Shown: positions 11,378 through 21,611, counted from the stretch's first letter. The stretch: 64,000 nt of DNA from Scylla paramamosain (GCF_035594125.1 NC_087161.1:1404001-1468000), one strand, 5' to 3'. Made by a program: numbers and translations. Notes: a model not told the origin generated them from the letters alone.

Positions 11378-11865
11378 AATTCATCGTGAAGGGCAACACT
11401 CACCCACCTAGCATGACCCAGGGAAGGTGGTGGCACCCACGCACCACTGGGACAGAGGCTTTATCCTAGTGATGGGTGACATCAATCCTTTGTGAGCGCG
11501 CGAGTTCATTAAGCTCAAAACTTTGTTGCCTAGGAGTGCTTCACCCATCCTGCGGCACACATCATCCAGTTGATGAGAGTGGATGGGTGGTGTGTAGAAT
11601 TTGCGGCAGCTTTAGGTGGCATGCTCTTGAGGCCAAGTTGATGAAACAGTATCCCAGAGGCGGCATTACACAGGGAGAGAAGCATGTCGTGTAGTGGCTG
11701 TGCTTTGAGACCTGATAGTCAGGACTTCCGGCGCGTCTTATAAAGTCATGGTGTTTCTTGCCTCGTCGGATAGACGCTTCATGACTCAGCCAACCGGAAA
11801 ATAAATATATTTTTATTATAATGACAGGATTTGACTGTGATCCGATAAAACGTACTAGAAACTTT
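11376..11865 (-). pseudogene. 5'-half small heat shock protein pseudogene
   Basis: This is a diverged copy of the sHSP gene at 13302-14150, in the same orientation. It matches the first ~65-75 codons (a CAT for the start Met at 11620-11622), the 5' leader and part of the upstream flank. For example, a GTGATyyGATAAAACG string occurs upstream of both genes. It has substitutions and indels. It lacks the alpha-crystallin domain completely: homology stops where the (TA)n array begins. A TTATAAAG stands where the TATA box is expected. A non-functional remnant is the simplest reading. Confidence 0.65.
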
Positions 11866-11868
11866 GAC

Positions 11869-11904
11869 AGAGAGAGAGAGAGAGAGAGAGAGAGTGAGAG
11901 AGAG
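11869..11904. repeat. (GA)n microsatellite
   Basis: A short GA array with one GTGA interruption, just upstream of the sHSP pseudogene. Confidence 0.9.
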
Positions 11905-12075
11905 TTTTGCTGCTCATCTTTGTACGCCTACCGGTAAGTTGAAAAAAAAAATTATATTTACAACCTTAACCTACTAATTTCGAGACAGTGACTATTTATT
12001 TCTGGACAAAAATATTGTGCTTTTTGAATCTGTGAAGACTCCAGAAATGTTAAAAACCGTATGTAAGGAAACACC

Positions 12076-12078
<3 letters not shown>

Positions 12079-12170
<92 letters not shown>
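12079..12170. repeat. (TA)n microsatellite
   Basis: An uninterrupted TA array of about 92 bp. It is preceded by ACACCCTGTA, the same terminal motif seen in the foldback element near 31.2 kb, so the left flank may be a fragment of a related element. Confidence 0.95.
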
Positions 12171-12173
<3 letters not shown>

Positions 12174-13301
12174 CCGCTGAGGTGGCACTCACACCTGCAA
12201 TCACCTCATGATATCAGCTGGCACCCATGAGGCTGTTGTTTCGATTTTGGACTGTTATCAGATGCTCTAGCGCAATAAATTAATCCAATCCAATCTGTCA
12301 CCTCTGGATGTTTCGCGACAAGTGTGTGAGCAGCATATAAATAATCAATCTTTTCCCACGTACAATTTTTGTCAAAATTATCATGTGCATTTTCAATGAG
12401 AACATTCTTTTTAATTTCTAACATTGTTTCGAAGTGTACAATATCCAGAAAGAATTATCTATTTTCATAATTTTATCTACTTTTCTGTATAAAAAAGATA
12501 AAATGTGAATAATGGCCGCCAAGTAAGAAAGGAGTGAACATTAACATTATGAAAATTTAGCAGGGTAGTGCAAGTGCGTACAAAGGAAATCATCTGAGGA
12601 ATGGAGGATGTGGAGCACGAAGCGTGCTCCACATCTTGCCATCATTGCTTGAATGTCACTGCGATTCACTCGCGCCTAAACGGACACATTTGGCGGTCGC
12701 TTCCTTGCGTTGTTTTGTGTTGGCGACCTGTCGCTAATGAAGGGTGAGCACCTCGGCTCGATCTCCATCCATCAGTAGGGAAATGAGGGTAAACATTATT
12801 GCTGAGTCACTTAATCTTTAGAACTAGATTTGCCCGAGGTATATTAGAAAATAGGCTAAGTAGCGCTATACGAGGTAAATGCGAGGATTACGAGTAAATA
12901 AAGGAAAATATTCTTGTAAAGCGTGTTTTACTACATCAAGACTCTACAGGTAACAGGCATTAACACTAAATGATACAATAACAGAGTAATCATCATCATC
13001 ATCAAGCTCTATGATTCCATTCCAAGTCAAAAGAGTATGAGTTGCCTAGATGAGGGATATGCCAGGTACCACATCACACTGGCTTGGACTGTACTGGTTT
13101 AAGACATACGTCCTACACTCATACAACATAAAAGGAAGAAATAAACTATTTCCACAAGCCTCAAGATTCGAACACTGGATACGTTCTTTCAGCTATGATT
13201 TGAATTATCTTAGGAATGATAATGGGGAACATCAATCAGTTAATCGATTAATCACTCAATCAAGCCTTTGTTGATTCACAAGATTCCACGTAAATAAGTT
13301 A
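12171..13301. other. Intergenic, downstream of sHSP gene
   Basis: No gene is supported. Apart from the hairpin at 12607-12635, a CATCAT run near 12990 and possible 3' UTR of the sHSP gene near 13290, the sequence looks unremarkable. Confidence 0.5.
12607..12635. other. Perfect 13-bp hairpin
   Basis: GATGTGGAGCACG and its exact reverse complement are separated by AAG. It lies in intergenic DNA downstream of the sHSP gene. It is not a histone 3' stem-loop (wrong stem and loop) and no transposon ends were seen around it. Confidence 0.9.
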
Positions 13302-14150
13302 GCAACTTTTCTTGTCCTTTTCTTCTTGTTGGCGTTGTTGGTTCTGCTGCTGCTGCTGTTGCTGCTGCTGCTTTTGTTGATCTTGTTGTCGTCGCTGATG
13401 ACGCTGCTGTTTCTTTTCAGCCGTTGGTGCCTCCTGTTGCTCTTGCACTTGGATGGGCACCGCCGCGTCCTTCGCCACCGCCTTCTGGACCACGGTGAAG
13501 CCACCGTTATTGAACTTGAGGGTTAGGGTGTCTTGTCTCACGTGGCTGGGCAGCCGTGTCACGTATCTCACCGACTTTTGATAGTTACAGTCGCTGTTAA
13601 AACCATTCCCCTCCACCGTCAGTATGCCTCCCTCGGTCGACACGTTCACGTCACTGCATTCTTTCAAGTCCACAGTGAAGCGCCACTTTGAGTCTTCGCC
13701 GCCTTTGCCGGTGTTTTTGGGAACGTTGCTGCAAGCAGTCTCTTGAGCGTCGCCAGCGCAAGCCTGGTTGCCGCCGCTAGTGGCACAGGCTGGTGTCCTC
13801 CTTGCTGAGCAGCACCTGTCTGCGACGTTGAGGGAGTCTTGCGCCTCTTTGCCTCGCTGCCGGCCACCGCCAGGCGAGGTGTCATGCACAAAGAGAGGCT
13901 GCAGCTGGAAATGTAGACGCGAAGGTTGTGGACTTGTTGCCACGCTCGTTCCCTGGCACCACTGGTACAGAGGCTTCGTCCAGGTGATGGGCGACAGCAT
14001 CAAGTCACCGTGGTCACACAAGTTCCTCAAGTTGAAAACTCGGCCGCCTAGCCGTCCCTCGTCAATCACGTGCCACAGATCATCCTCGTGCCAAGAGCTG
14101 ACAGGGTGGTGCGCAGAGTGGAAGGTAGCGTTCTGTGGTCTGTGAACCAT
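13302..14150 (-). CDS. Small heat shock protein (alpha-crystallin domain) with Gln-rich tail, single exon
   Basis: This is a small heat shock protein, in the family an ATP-independent holdase chaperone that keeps unfolding proteins soluble. The Met at 14150 was chosen because a TATAAAA box lies at 14282-14288, so in-frame Mets further upstream fall before the promoter. It gives 283 residues, longer than usual. Residues 1-70 resemble an sHSP N-terminal arm (Trp- and His-rich). Residues 110-142 are Cys- and Ala-rich with eight Cys. Residues 155-225 form the alpha-crystallin domain: WRFTVDL, an NVSTEGGILTVEG strand, VRYVTRLPSHV and LKFNNGGFTVV. From about 236 the tail is Gln/Arg/Lys-rich with a nine-Gln run. 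The usual C-terminal I-x-I/V motif may be PIQV at 232-235. No intron is apparent. A half copy lies 2.5 kb away. The call is sure for the domain and moderate for function. Confidence 0.85.
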
Positions 14151-14281
14151 AGCCTTGAGTACGAGTTGTAACAGGCGGTGAGAAAAAACAACGCAGGCAG
14201 TGAGGAGCGTATGTGGGACGATGATGATAATCCTGGTGGTGCTTGCGACTGTTCTCTGGCCCCACCGCACTACGCGGCGGG

Positions 14282-14288
14282 TTTTATA
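14282..14288 (-). promoter_or_regulatory. TATA box of sHSP gene
   Basis: It reads TATAAAA on the minus strand, 132 bp upstream of the chosen ATG, predicting a start site near 14255 and a leader of about 105 nt. No convincing array of heat-shock elements (nGAAn units) was recognised by eye. Confidence 0.65.
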
Positions 14289-14823
14289 CTGGCGGAGTCC
14301 CATTGTTTCCTTCCTCGCCGGGAAACTTGGTGGTGACTCAGGCAGCTGGAAAGCTAATGTGTTTTGATGATGATCAAAGGATATGAGTGTGATTTGATAA
14401 AACGCATTGGAATCTATGACACACAGTACGTTAGGGAAGGCTGATCCGCTGTGGCGAAACCTGACGGGAGCAGCACAAAAAAAATAAATAAATAAAAAAA
14501 AATAGAAGCAGCCGTCAATAGCTTGAGTTTTCTTTGGTCTTAGCATCTGCAACAAGGACCCAAAGAGTAAAAGTATTCTAGCCAAATGTTTTTCTTTATG
14601 GCAACCATTATTTATTCTTTGTTATTGAGGAAGCACTTCCCTTAGAATTTGCTCGATATCCTGCTTCAGCTTTTGTCTTTATGCTTCTTTCTTATACTTT
14701 TGTTAGTCACCGCACTGCTAAGGGAAGTCTGACAAATACTGTCTTTCTGTAGGTTCATGTGTTTATTTTATCATTTATTAATTATAATTATTTCTAGTAA
14801 GAGAGTGTCTCTAAATTGCATAT

Positions 14824-14826
<3 letters not shown>

Positions 14827-14892
<66 letters not shown>

Positions 14893-14970
14893 ATATATGA
14901 AAAGTTATAATAAAACAGTCTACGCTGTACGTTCCAGTACCATTTTATTACACAAAGAATAATTAATATC

Positions 14971-15021
<51 letters not shown>
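14827..15021. repeat. (CT)n and (AAT)n microsatellites
   Basis: (CT)n runs at 14827-14890 and (AAT)n at 14974-15021, in the gap between the sHSP gene and the decayed His-rich peptide copy. Confidence 0.95.
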
Positions 15022-15165
15022 GATGATAACGTGTCACACCGCGGCACAGTGCCACGGCGTGAATTGCGATGAGTCTGGCACCGTTAGCCAGGCTTCTTGG
15101 TGGCGCCAAGTGGTTCCCTGTGCGATGGCGAGGACCGCCCTGTGCGCTGCCTGTTGGGAAGCCTG

Positions 15166-15423
15166 CTAGTACTCATAGTAACGTTTGCCGTGGGTGTGGA
15201 AGACGGGGCTGTGGCCAGCGGAGGAGTGGCCGACTTGGCGGTGGCCAACAGTGGAGTGACCCGAGTGAAGGCCGTGTCCAGCCTCGTAAGCCTGTGGTCA
15301 CGAAGGGTAGTAGCAGAGCTGCGGGTAGTAACTGCTACTAAACTGGCCGGGATCTGCTTCCGCGGCTACGAGTGCCACGGCCAGCACCACCACGCACCAC
15401 ACTACCGCTGTAGTCCTAGCCAT
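15166..15423 (-). pseudogene. Decayed copy of His/Gly-rich secreted peptide gene
   Basis: The start Met at 15423 opens the same signal-peptide coding region as the two intact genes (MARTTAVVWCVVVLAVAL here), followed by a short acidic and Tyr/Pro segment. Codon 42 is TGA (15298-15300). The frame then stays open with a His/Gly/Ser-rich series (GHxxVGH-like) to a TAG at 15166-15168, 86 codons in all. The acceptor cctttcag just upstream of the ATG is conserved. A LINE 3' fragment begins about 60 bp further upstream, where promoter and exon 1 should be, so the gene is probably dead. A 41-residue product is the alternative. Confidence 0.7.
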
Positions 15424-15479
15424 CCTTCTGAAAGGTGTAGCGGGCGAAGTGAATTCTGAACAGAGACTGTGTGTGTGTG

Positions 15480-15576
15480 TTATGTAAGAGGAGTTAGAGG
15501 ATAGGAGATGCCAGTCCCTAAACAGGACATCTAATCCAGGACTACCTAGAAAAGTGTCTTGAAACCTTTCTCTTTT

Positions 15577-15630
<54 letters not shown>

Positions 15631-15935
15631 CTTTGGCCATTGGCCAAAGGCAAGAAAAAAATTTGTATAAAAAGGCCCACTTAGTGCGAGTTCTCATGGA
15701 GATTCCAAATAGAAAAAATCAAATAATGGAGGATAAGTGTCTTGAAACCTCCCATTTGAAAGAGTTCAAGTCACAGGAAGGAGGAAATACAGAAGCAAAC
15801 AGGGAGTTCCAGAGTTTACCAGAGAAAGGAAGAGTTTAAGTCAAAGGCAGGAGAAAATACAGATCATACATGGAGTTTCAGAGTTTATCAGTAAAAAGAA
15901 TGAAGATTAACTACTGGTTAACTCTTATTGGTCTT
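15480..15935 (-). mobile_element. LINE 3' fragment (jockey/I-like family), with internal GT array
   Basis: It matches the 3' end (C-terminal codons and 3' UTR) of the element at 37.0-40.1 kb: a TTATGTAAGAGG tail junction, then TAAGTGTCTTGAAACCTCC and the GAGTTCCAGAGTTTACCAG stretch. A (GT)n array (15582-15627) and unrelated bases interrupt it. It is strongly 5' truncated. Confidence 0.7.
15582..15627. repeat. (GT)n microsatellite
   Basis: A pure GT array inside the LINE fragment. Confidence 0.95.
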
Positions 15936-15989
15936 CTGGTGCAGAAGTCACGCTTGAAGTGTTTTAAAAGTGTTACAGCTATACATGTA

Positions 15990-16085
15990 CAGGTTAGGTT
16001 AGGTTAGGTTACGTTAGGTTAGGTTTGGTTTGGTTTGGTTTGGTTAGGTTTTGGTTTGGTTAGGTTTGGTTTGGTTTGGTTTAGT
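15990..16085. repeat. Degenerate TTAGG / TTTGG telomere-like array
   Basis: About 18 consecutive five-base units read TTAGG or TTTGG with one TTACG unit and a few one-base shifts. TTAGG is the standard arthropod telomere repeat. Here it is interstitial and sits exactly between two LINE fragments. Confidence 0.8.
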
Positions 16086-16087
16086 TT

Positions 16088-16590
16088 GCTCTTCTAGACA
16101 GGGTGGAATCAAAAGCTTTTCGTCTCATCAACTCCTCTCCTCTAACCGACTGTCCTCAGCCTCTCTCTCATCGCCGCAATGTTGCATCTCTAGCTGTCTT
16201 CTACCTCTGTTTTCATGCTAACTGCTCTTCTGATCTTGCTAACTGCATGCCTCCCCTCCTCCCGCGGCCTCGCTGCACAAGACTTTCTTCTTTCTCTCAC
16301 CCCTATTCTGTCTCCCTCTCTAACGCAAGAGTTAACCAGTATTCTCAATCATTCATCCCTTTCTCTGGTAAACTCTGGAACTCCCTGCCTGCTTCTGTAT
16401 TTCCAACTTCCTATGACTTGAATTCCTTCAAGAGGGAGGTTTCAAGACACTTATCCTTCAATTTTTGACTATCGCTTTGGACCCTTTTATGGGACTGGCA
16501 TTTCAGTGGGCATTCTTTTTATTGGATTTTTGTTGCCCTTGGCCAGTGTCCTTCCTACATAAAAAAGAAAAATAGATAAATAAAATTGCC
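16088..16590 (+). mobile_element. LINE 3' end fragment, plus strand
   Basis: It begins at TCTAGACAGGGTGGAATC and runs through the C-terminal coding region (SKAFRLINSSPLTDC-type frame, then NARVNQYSQSFIPFSGKLWN) and 3' UTR to a CTACATAAAAAAG A-rich tail. It is the 3' part of the same family as the minus-strand copy at 17.2-19.4 kb, and overlaps that copy's 3' edge by only about 50 bp of element sequence. Confidence 0.85.
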
Positions 16591-17203
16591 ATTATTAGAA
16601 CATTTTGAGCGGCGTTTGGACCACGTGGTCTATGCCAAATCTCATCCACTTCATGATTCTCGCAAGTCGCCATCACGACACGGTTGCCTCAATCTGTGCA
16701 ACAAATGCCTTCTCTCTCGTTCATGATATCCCTGCTGTGGTCTGAACTGTTTTGTTTTTGCTTAACGCGAAATTTTCGTTGACTCGGTGTTTTGTCAGTT
16801 AGCGTTTCGAGGACAAACTCTGTAGTCGACAAGCTCTATAAATACTGTCCTTATTAAGCGCGCGTCTGGCAGCCCCGCCTGGGATTGCCTCAGTCATGGA
16901 GTCGCTACCTGTCCACTCTCCTGACCCCCACTTTTTTCTTCTTCTTTTTGATGCAGTTCCTGTGGCCCGGAAGACACGTCCCGCACGAGATTGTTGTATA
17001 TAAGGAAGCAAATGCGATCGTTTCGTCATACAACAGCAGCAGTTGCTCCTCTCCTCTCCCTCCATCTCGACACTAAACAGGGGAACTTACAGTAAAGCTC
17101 CTGTACACCATCACCACCACTATCGCCATCACCATCACTGTCATGCCCACACATCACCAGTGGCAACCATTACCGTTCCACGCCGGGACAAAACGCTTCA
17201 CCA
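16591..17203 (+). other. Gap with candidate TATA promoter and truncated His-rich transcript
   Basis: TATATAAGG near 16997 lies about 30 bp before a CATACAACAGC start-like sequence. Downstream, a frame with His-rich codons (HHHHYRHHHHCH) runs until the LINE boundary at about 17204. A second TATAAAT lies near 16837. This could be the 5' end of a gene cut by the retroelement, or chance. No open frame with a signal peptide was found. Confidence 0.25.
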
Positions 17204-19373
17204 TCGAGGAGTTGATGAGACGAAAAGCTTTTGATTCCACTCTGTCTAGAAGAGCAGTATGAGTGGAACCCCCCCAGACATGTGAAGCAAACTCCATACA
17301 TGGACGGATAAGGCCCTTGTACAGTTAGCAGCTGGGGGGCTGAGAAAAACTAGCGGAGACGTCTCAGAACACCTAACTTCATAGAAGCTGTTTTAGCTAG
17401 AGATGAGATGTGAAATTTTCAGTTCAGATTATAAGTAAAGGACAGACCGAGGATGTTCAGTGTAGAAGAGGGGGACAGTTGAATGTCATTGAAGAAGAGG
17501 GCATAGTTGTCTGGAAGGTTGTGTCGAGTTGATAGATGGAAGAATTGCGTTTTTGAGGCATTGAACAATACCAAGTTTGCTCTGCCCCAATCAGAAATTT
17601 TAGAAAGATCAGAAGTCAAGCGTTCTGTGGCTTCCCTGCGTGAAATGTTTGCCTCCTGAAAGTTGGACGTCTATGAAAAGACGTGGAAAAGTGCAGGGTG
17701 GTATCATCAGCGTAGGAGTGGATAGGACAAGAAGTTTGGTTTAGAAGATCATTAATGAATAATAAGAAGAGAGTGGGTGACAGGACAGAACCCTGAGGAA
17801 CACCACTGTTAATAGATTTAGGAGAAGAACAGTGACCGTCTACCACAGCAGCAATAGAACGGTCAGAAAGGAAACTTGAGATGAAGTTACAGAGAGAAGG
17901 ATAGAAACCGTAGGAGGGTAGTTTGGAAATCAAAGCTTTGTGCCAGACTCTATCAAAAGCTTTTGATATGTCCAAGGCAACAGCAAAAGTTTCACCAAAA
18001 TCTCTAAAAGAGGACGACCAAGACTCAGTAAGGAAAGCCAGATCACCAGTAGAGCGGCCTTGACAGAACCCATACTGGCGATCAGATAGAAGGTTGTGAA
18101 GTGATAGATGTTTAAGAATCTTCCTGTTGAGGATAGATTCAAAAACTTTAGGTAGGCAAGAAATTAAAGCAATAGGACGGTAGTTTGAGGGATTAGAACG
18201 GTCACCCTTTTTAGGAACAGGTTAAATGTAGGCAAACTTACAGCAAGAAGGAAAGGTAGATGCTGACAGACAGAGCTGAAAGAGTTTTGACTAGGCAAGG
18301 TGCAAGCACGAAGGCACAGTTTCGGAGAACAATAGGAGGGACCCCATCAGGTCCATAAGCCTTCCGAGGGTTTAGGTCAGCGAGGGCATGGAAAACATCA
18401 TTGCGAAGAATTTTAATACGTGGCATGAAAGAGGAACAAGCCCAGAATCGTCCAAGGTAGAGTTTTTAGCAAAGGTTTGAGCGAAGAGTTCAGCTTTAGA
18501 AATAGATGTGATAGCAGTGGTGTCATCTGGTTGAAATAGAGGAGGGAAAGAAGAAGAAGCAGTTACTGGAGATATTTTTGGCTAGATGCCAGAAGTCACG
18601 AGGGGAGTCAGATCTTGAAAGGTTTTGACATTTTCTGTTAATGAAGGAATTTTTGGCTAGTTGGAGAACAGACTTGGCATGGTTCCGGGCAGAAATGTAA
18701 AGTGCATGAGATTCTGGTGATGGAAGGCTTAAGTACCTTTTGTGGGCCACCTCTCTATCATGTATAGCACGAGAACAAGTTGTGTTAAACCAAGGTTCAG
18801 AAGGTTTAGGACGAGAAAAAGAGTGAGGAATGTACGCCTCCATGCCAGACACTATCACCTCTGTTATTCGCTCAGCACACAAAGACGGGTCTCTGACACG
18901 GAAGCAGTAGTCATTCCAAGGAGAATCAGCAAAATACCTCCTCAGGTCCCCCCAACTAGCAGAGGCAAAACGCCAGAGGCACCTTCGCTTAGGGGGATCC
19001 TGAGGAGGGATTGGAGCGATAGGACAAGATAAAGATATGAGATTGTTATCGGAGGAGCCCAACGGAGAAGAAAGGGTGACAGCATAAGCAGAAGGATTAG
19101 AAGTCAGAAAAAGGTCAAGAATGTTGGGCGTATCTCCAAGACGGTCAGGAATACGAGTAGGGTGTTGCACCAATTGCTCTAGGTCGAGGAGGATAGCAAA
19201 GTTGTAGGCTAGTTCACCAGGATGGTCAGTGAAGGGAGAGGAAAGCCAAAGCTGGTGGTGAACATTGAAGTCTCCAAGAATGGAGATCTCTGCAAAAGGG
19301 AAGAGGGTCAGAATGTGCTCCACTTTAGAAGATTAAGTAGTCAAAGAATTTCTTATAGTCAGAGGAGTTAGGT
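17204..19373 (-). mobile_element. Broken jockey/I-like LINE copy (endonuclease + reverse transcriptase, 3' end absent)
   Basis: The minus-strand frames are, in order: an APE-type endonuclease C-terminal part (19323 downwards; [26 protein letters not shown]), then reverse transcriptase pieces AYGPDGVPP, MDISKAFDRVWH, SGVPQGSVLSPTLF and YADDTTLHFS. Frameshifts and stops separate them. The endonuclease S-D-H motif reads S-D-N, so a catalytic His is lost. The 3' coding end and tail are missing at the 17204 side; the 5' end is truncated near 19373. It cannot encode a working protein. Confidence 0.92.
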
Positions 19374-19668
19374 TTACTTAGAAAAGACAGACAAAAGCTG
19401 GACATGTTACAGAATACACAGAGGAAGTGATTGTTTTGATGCCACACTGATAAGCTTAAGATGAATAAAATAATAAATGATGAAAATACGGATCGTAGCA
19501 ATAAAGAAACAGCATGACCTAAAAGAAATTATGGTTGAAAATTATAAAAAGATGTAGGATAAAAAATGTAAAATGTAAAATAAAAAATAAAAGATTAAAA
19601 GAGCACAACTTAAAGCAGAAGCAGATGTCAGACTGTAAGATGATGCGTGAAAGTGCTTGTTTCCATGG

Positions 19669-19671
<3 letters not shown>

Positions 19672-19745
<74 letters not shown>
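19672..19745. repeat. (GA)n microsatellite
   Basis: An uninterrupted GA array of about 74 bp, just left of a module homologous to the 5' flank of the His-rich peptide genes. Confidence 0.96.
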
Positions 19746-20149
<404 letters not shown>

Positions 20150-20587
20150 TGTTGCTGTTGTTATTGTTGTTGTTGATTTTGCTGCTGATGATGATAGGTG
20201 TTTTATTTCCTCACTTTCTGCTTTATTGATGCATTTCTTGCAAGAGGATGACGCAAACGTACTGAGCATTAATACATGATCACGGGTGTGTGTGTGTGAG
20301 TGATGGCATGAAACAAGCCCTGATCTCCATACAACAGCAGGAACTGTCCCGCCCCGCGTGCCCCTGCTGTGGGTCGCCTGTGCGGGTGTGTCAGGTCTCC
20401 TCCCAACGCCCTCCTGCCACACGCCGCCTCGTCTCTCAAAGTAAGATGTCAACTAAAGTGAATGTATTCATACAGTTTTATTGGGAAGTACAGGTCAGGA
20501 ATAATGGATTGAGGCGTTGTGTGCAGAGACATCCAGGCTCTGCGAGGCCGGCAGCCCCTGAGCAGTGCCGAGGCGGTGCAGTCTGTT

Positions 20588-20875
20588 CTAGTGGTAAGGC
20601 CTCCTGGGGTAGCCGCGGTGCACCACGTGGGAGTGGCTGCCGTGAGAAGAGTGGCTTCCGTGACTGATGCCGACGGGGCGGTGGCCAACAGAAGAGTGGC
20701 CTGAATGGTGGCCATGCACGCCGTGGCCAGTGCCACCGTGTGACCGTGAAGGGTAGTAGCCGGGCCGCGGGTAGTAGCCGCCGCTGGGACGGCCGTGGTC
20801 TGCCTCCGCGGCCACGAGTGCCACGGCCACCACCAGCACCACCACGCACCACACTGCCGCTGTGGTCTTGGCCAT
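20588..20875 (-). CDS. Secreted His/Gly/Ser-rich peptide, copy 1
   Basis: A 95-residue precursor of unknown function. Residues 1 to about 24 form a clear signal peptide (MAKTTAAVWC, then a Val/Ala run ending in LVAAEA). The mature part has no Cys: a GYYPRPGYYPSRS segment, about a dozen GH/SH/GHH units (residues about 45-85) and a basic RGYPRRPYH end. The Met at 20875 is preferred over an upstream in-frame Met because a splice acceptor ctttccacctttcag ends 4 nt before it. A donor CACAG|gtgagc at 21193 and a TATAAAA at 21261-21267 define a short non-coding exon 1 (about 21235-21194) and a 314-nt intron. AATAAA lies at 20477-20482. Composition suits a cuticle, metal-binding or antimicrobial peptide; none can be proven from sequence. 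Confidence 0.8.
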   Translation of the reverse strand: MAKTTAAVWCVVVLVVAVALVAAEADHGRPSGGYYPRPGYYPSRSHGGTGHGVHGHHSGHSSVGHRPVGISHGSHSSHGSHSHVVHRGYPRRPYH

Positions 20876-21193
20876 CCTTCTGAAAGGTGGAAAGAGTGAG
20901 GTGAACAAACTCTGTGCGGCAGAACGTTCCCGCACGTGTCGACTTAAGGACAGCAAACTTCAGGTGGTTTTAGAAGAGACTGGAAGCAGACACCGAAGTG
21001 CTCAGACAGGGATGGAGAAGAGGCCGTCACTTGAGACACGGAAGGTTAAGAAAGATTTAAAGGACAAAACCAAGATGATGTCTTGGTATTCGAACAATAA
21101 ATGAATATTTGGATGCCGCGCACCGCCTAAGACTGACAACAGAAGGACCTACAGAGGCCAACGCGGGGCAGGGGGGACCCGGCCGAGGCTCAC

Positions 21194-21235
21194 CTGTGTG
21201 TCACTGCAAGGCGGGGAGAGAGGCTGAGCTGTTGT
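21194..21235 (-). other. Non-coding exon 1 of peptide gene copy 1
   Basis: It is inferred from the TATA box 26-32 bp upstream and the strong donor GTGAGC at its 3' end. Its 5' limit is approximate. Confidence 0.55.
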
Positions 21236-21260
21236 GTGGCTAGCAGGCCTCGCCGCGTCC

Positions 21261-21267
21261 TTTTATA
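21261..21267 (-). promoter_or_regulatory. TATA box of peptide gene copy 1
   Basis: TATAAAA followed by GGACG on the minus strand, at a standard distance from the inferred exon 1. It is identical in copy 2. Confidence 0.7.
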
Positions 21268-21611
21268 CGCCAGCCAAGCACGCGGGTCGCAGCTTCGGGT
21301 CGCCTTCGCCAAGCACAGAAGCAAGAAGAGAAAACTGGTTGGGGCTTCCCCACTCTGGGAATCATCGCTCTGTGTTGCTCCTTCCAGTATCTGCCTGGAG
21401 AATGTTGATCCGAAGTAAGACTGGCCAACGTGGAGTGCCTGCATATTAGCGGGCAAATTCTTAAGCATGTTGCTGGATAGGTTCAGCGATGCTCCTACAG
21501 ACTTAATAAGACTTGCAGAACAAGCTGTGGCAGTTTTGATTCCTAAGACGCGCAGCGGCGAGGCTCGGGGGCAGGACCTAGTGCACACTCCTGCTAAAGC
21601 GGCTGCAACTG

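Larger units (their letters stand above)
20396..21281 (-). repeat. Tandem gene duplication, copy 1
   Basis: This ~886-bp block (promoter TATA, exon 1, intron, exon 2, poly(A) signal) recurs at 23852-24737 at a constant offset of 3,456 bp. By eye I found a single mismatch in the coding part. Looser similarity extends left to about 20170 and right to about 21360. Confidence 0.93.

Noticed and set aside
14151..14585. Upstream extension of the sHSP frame to a Met at 14585
   Set aside because: The TATA box at 14282-14288 lies inside it, the added residues do not resemble an sHSP, and MVHRP at 14150 suits the family.
20478..20852. Arg/Pro/Gly-rich frames overlapping both peptide genes (also 23934-24308)
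   Set aside because: They are shadows of the His-rich frame with no signal peptide, splice or start context.
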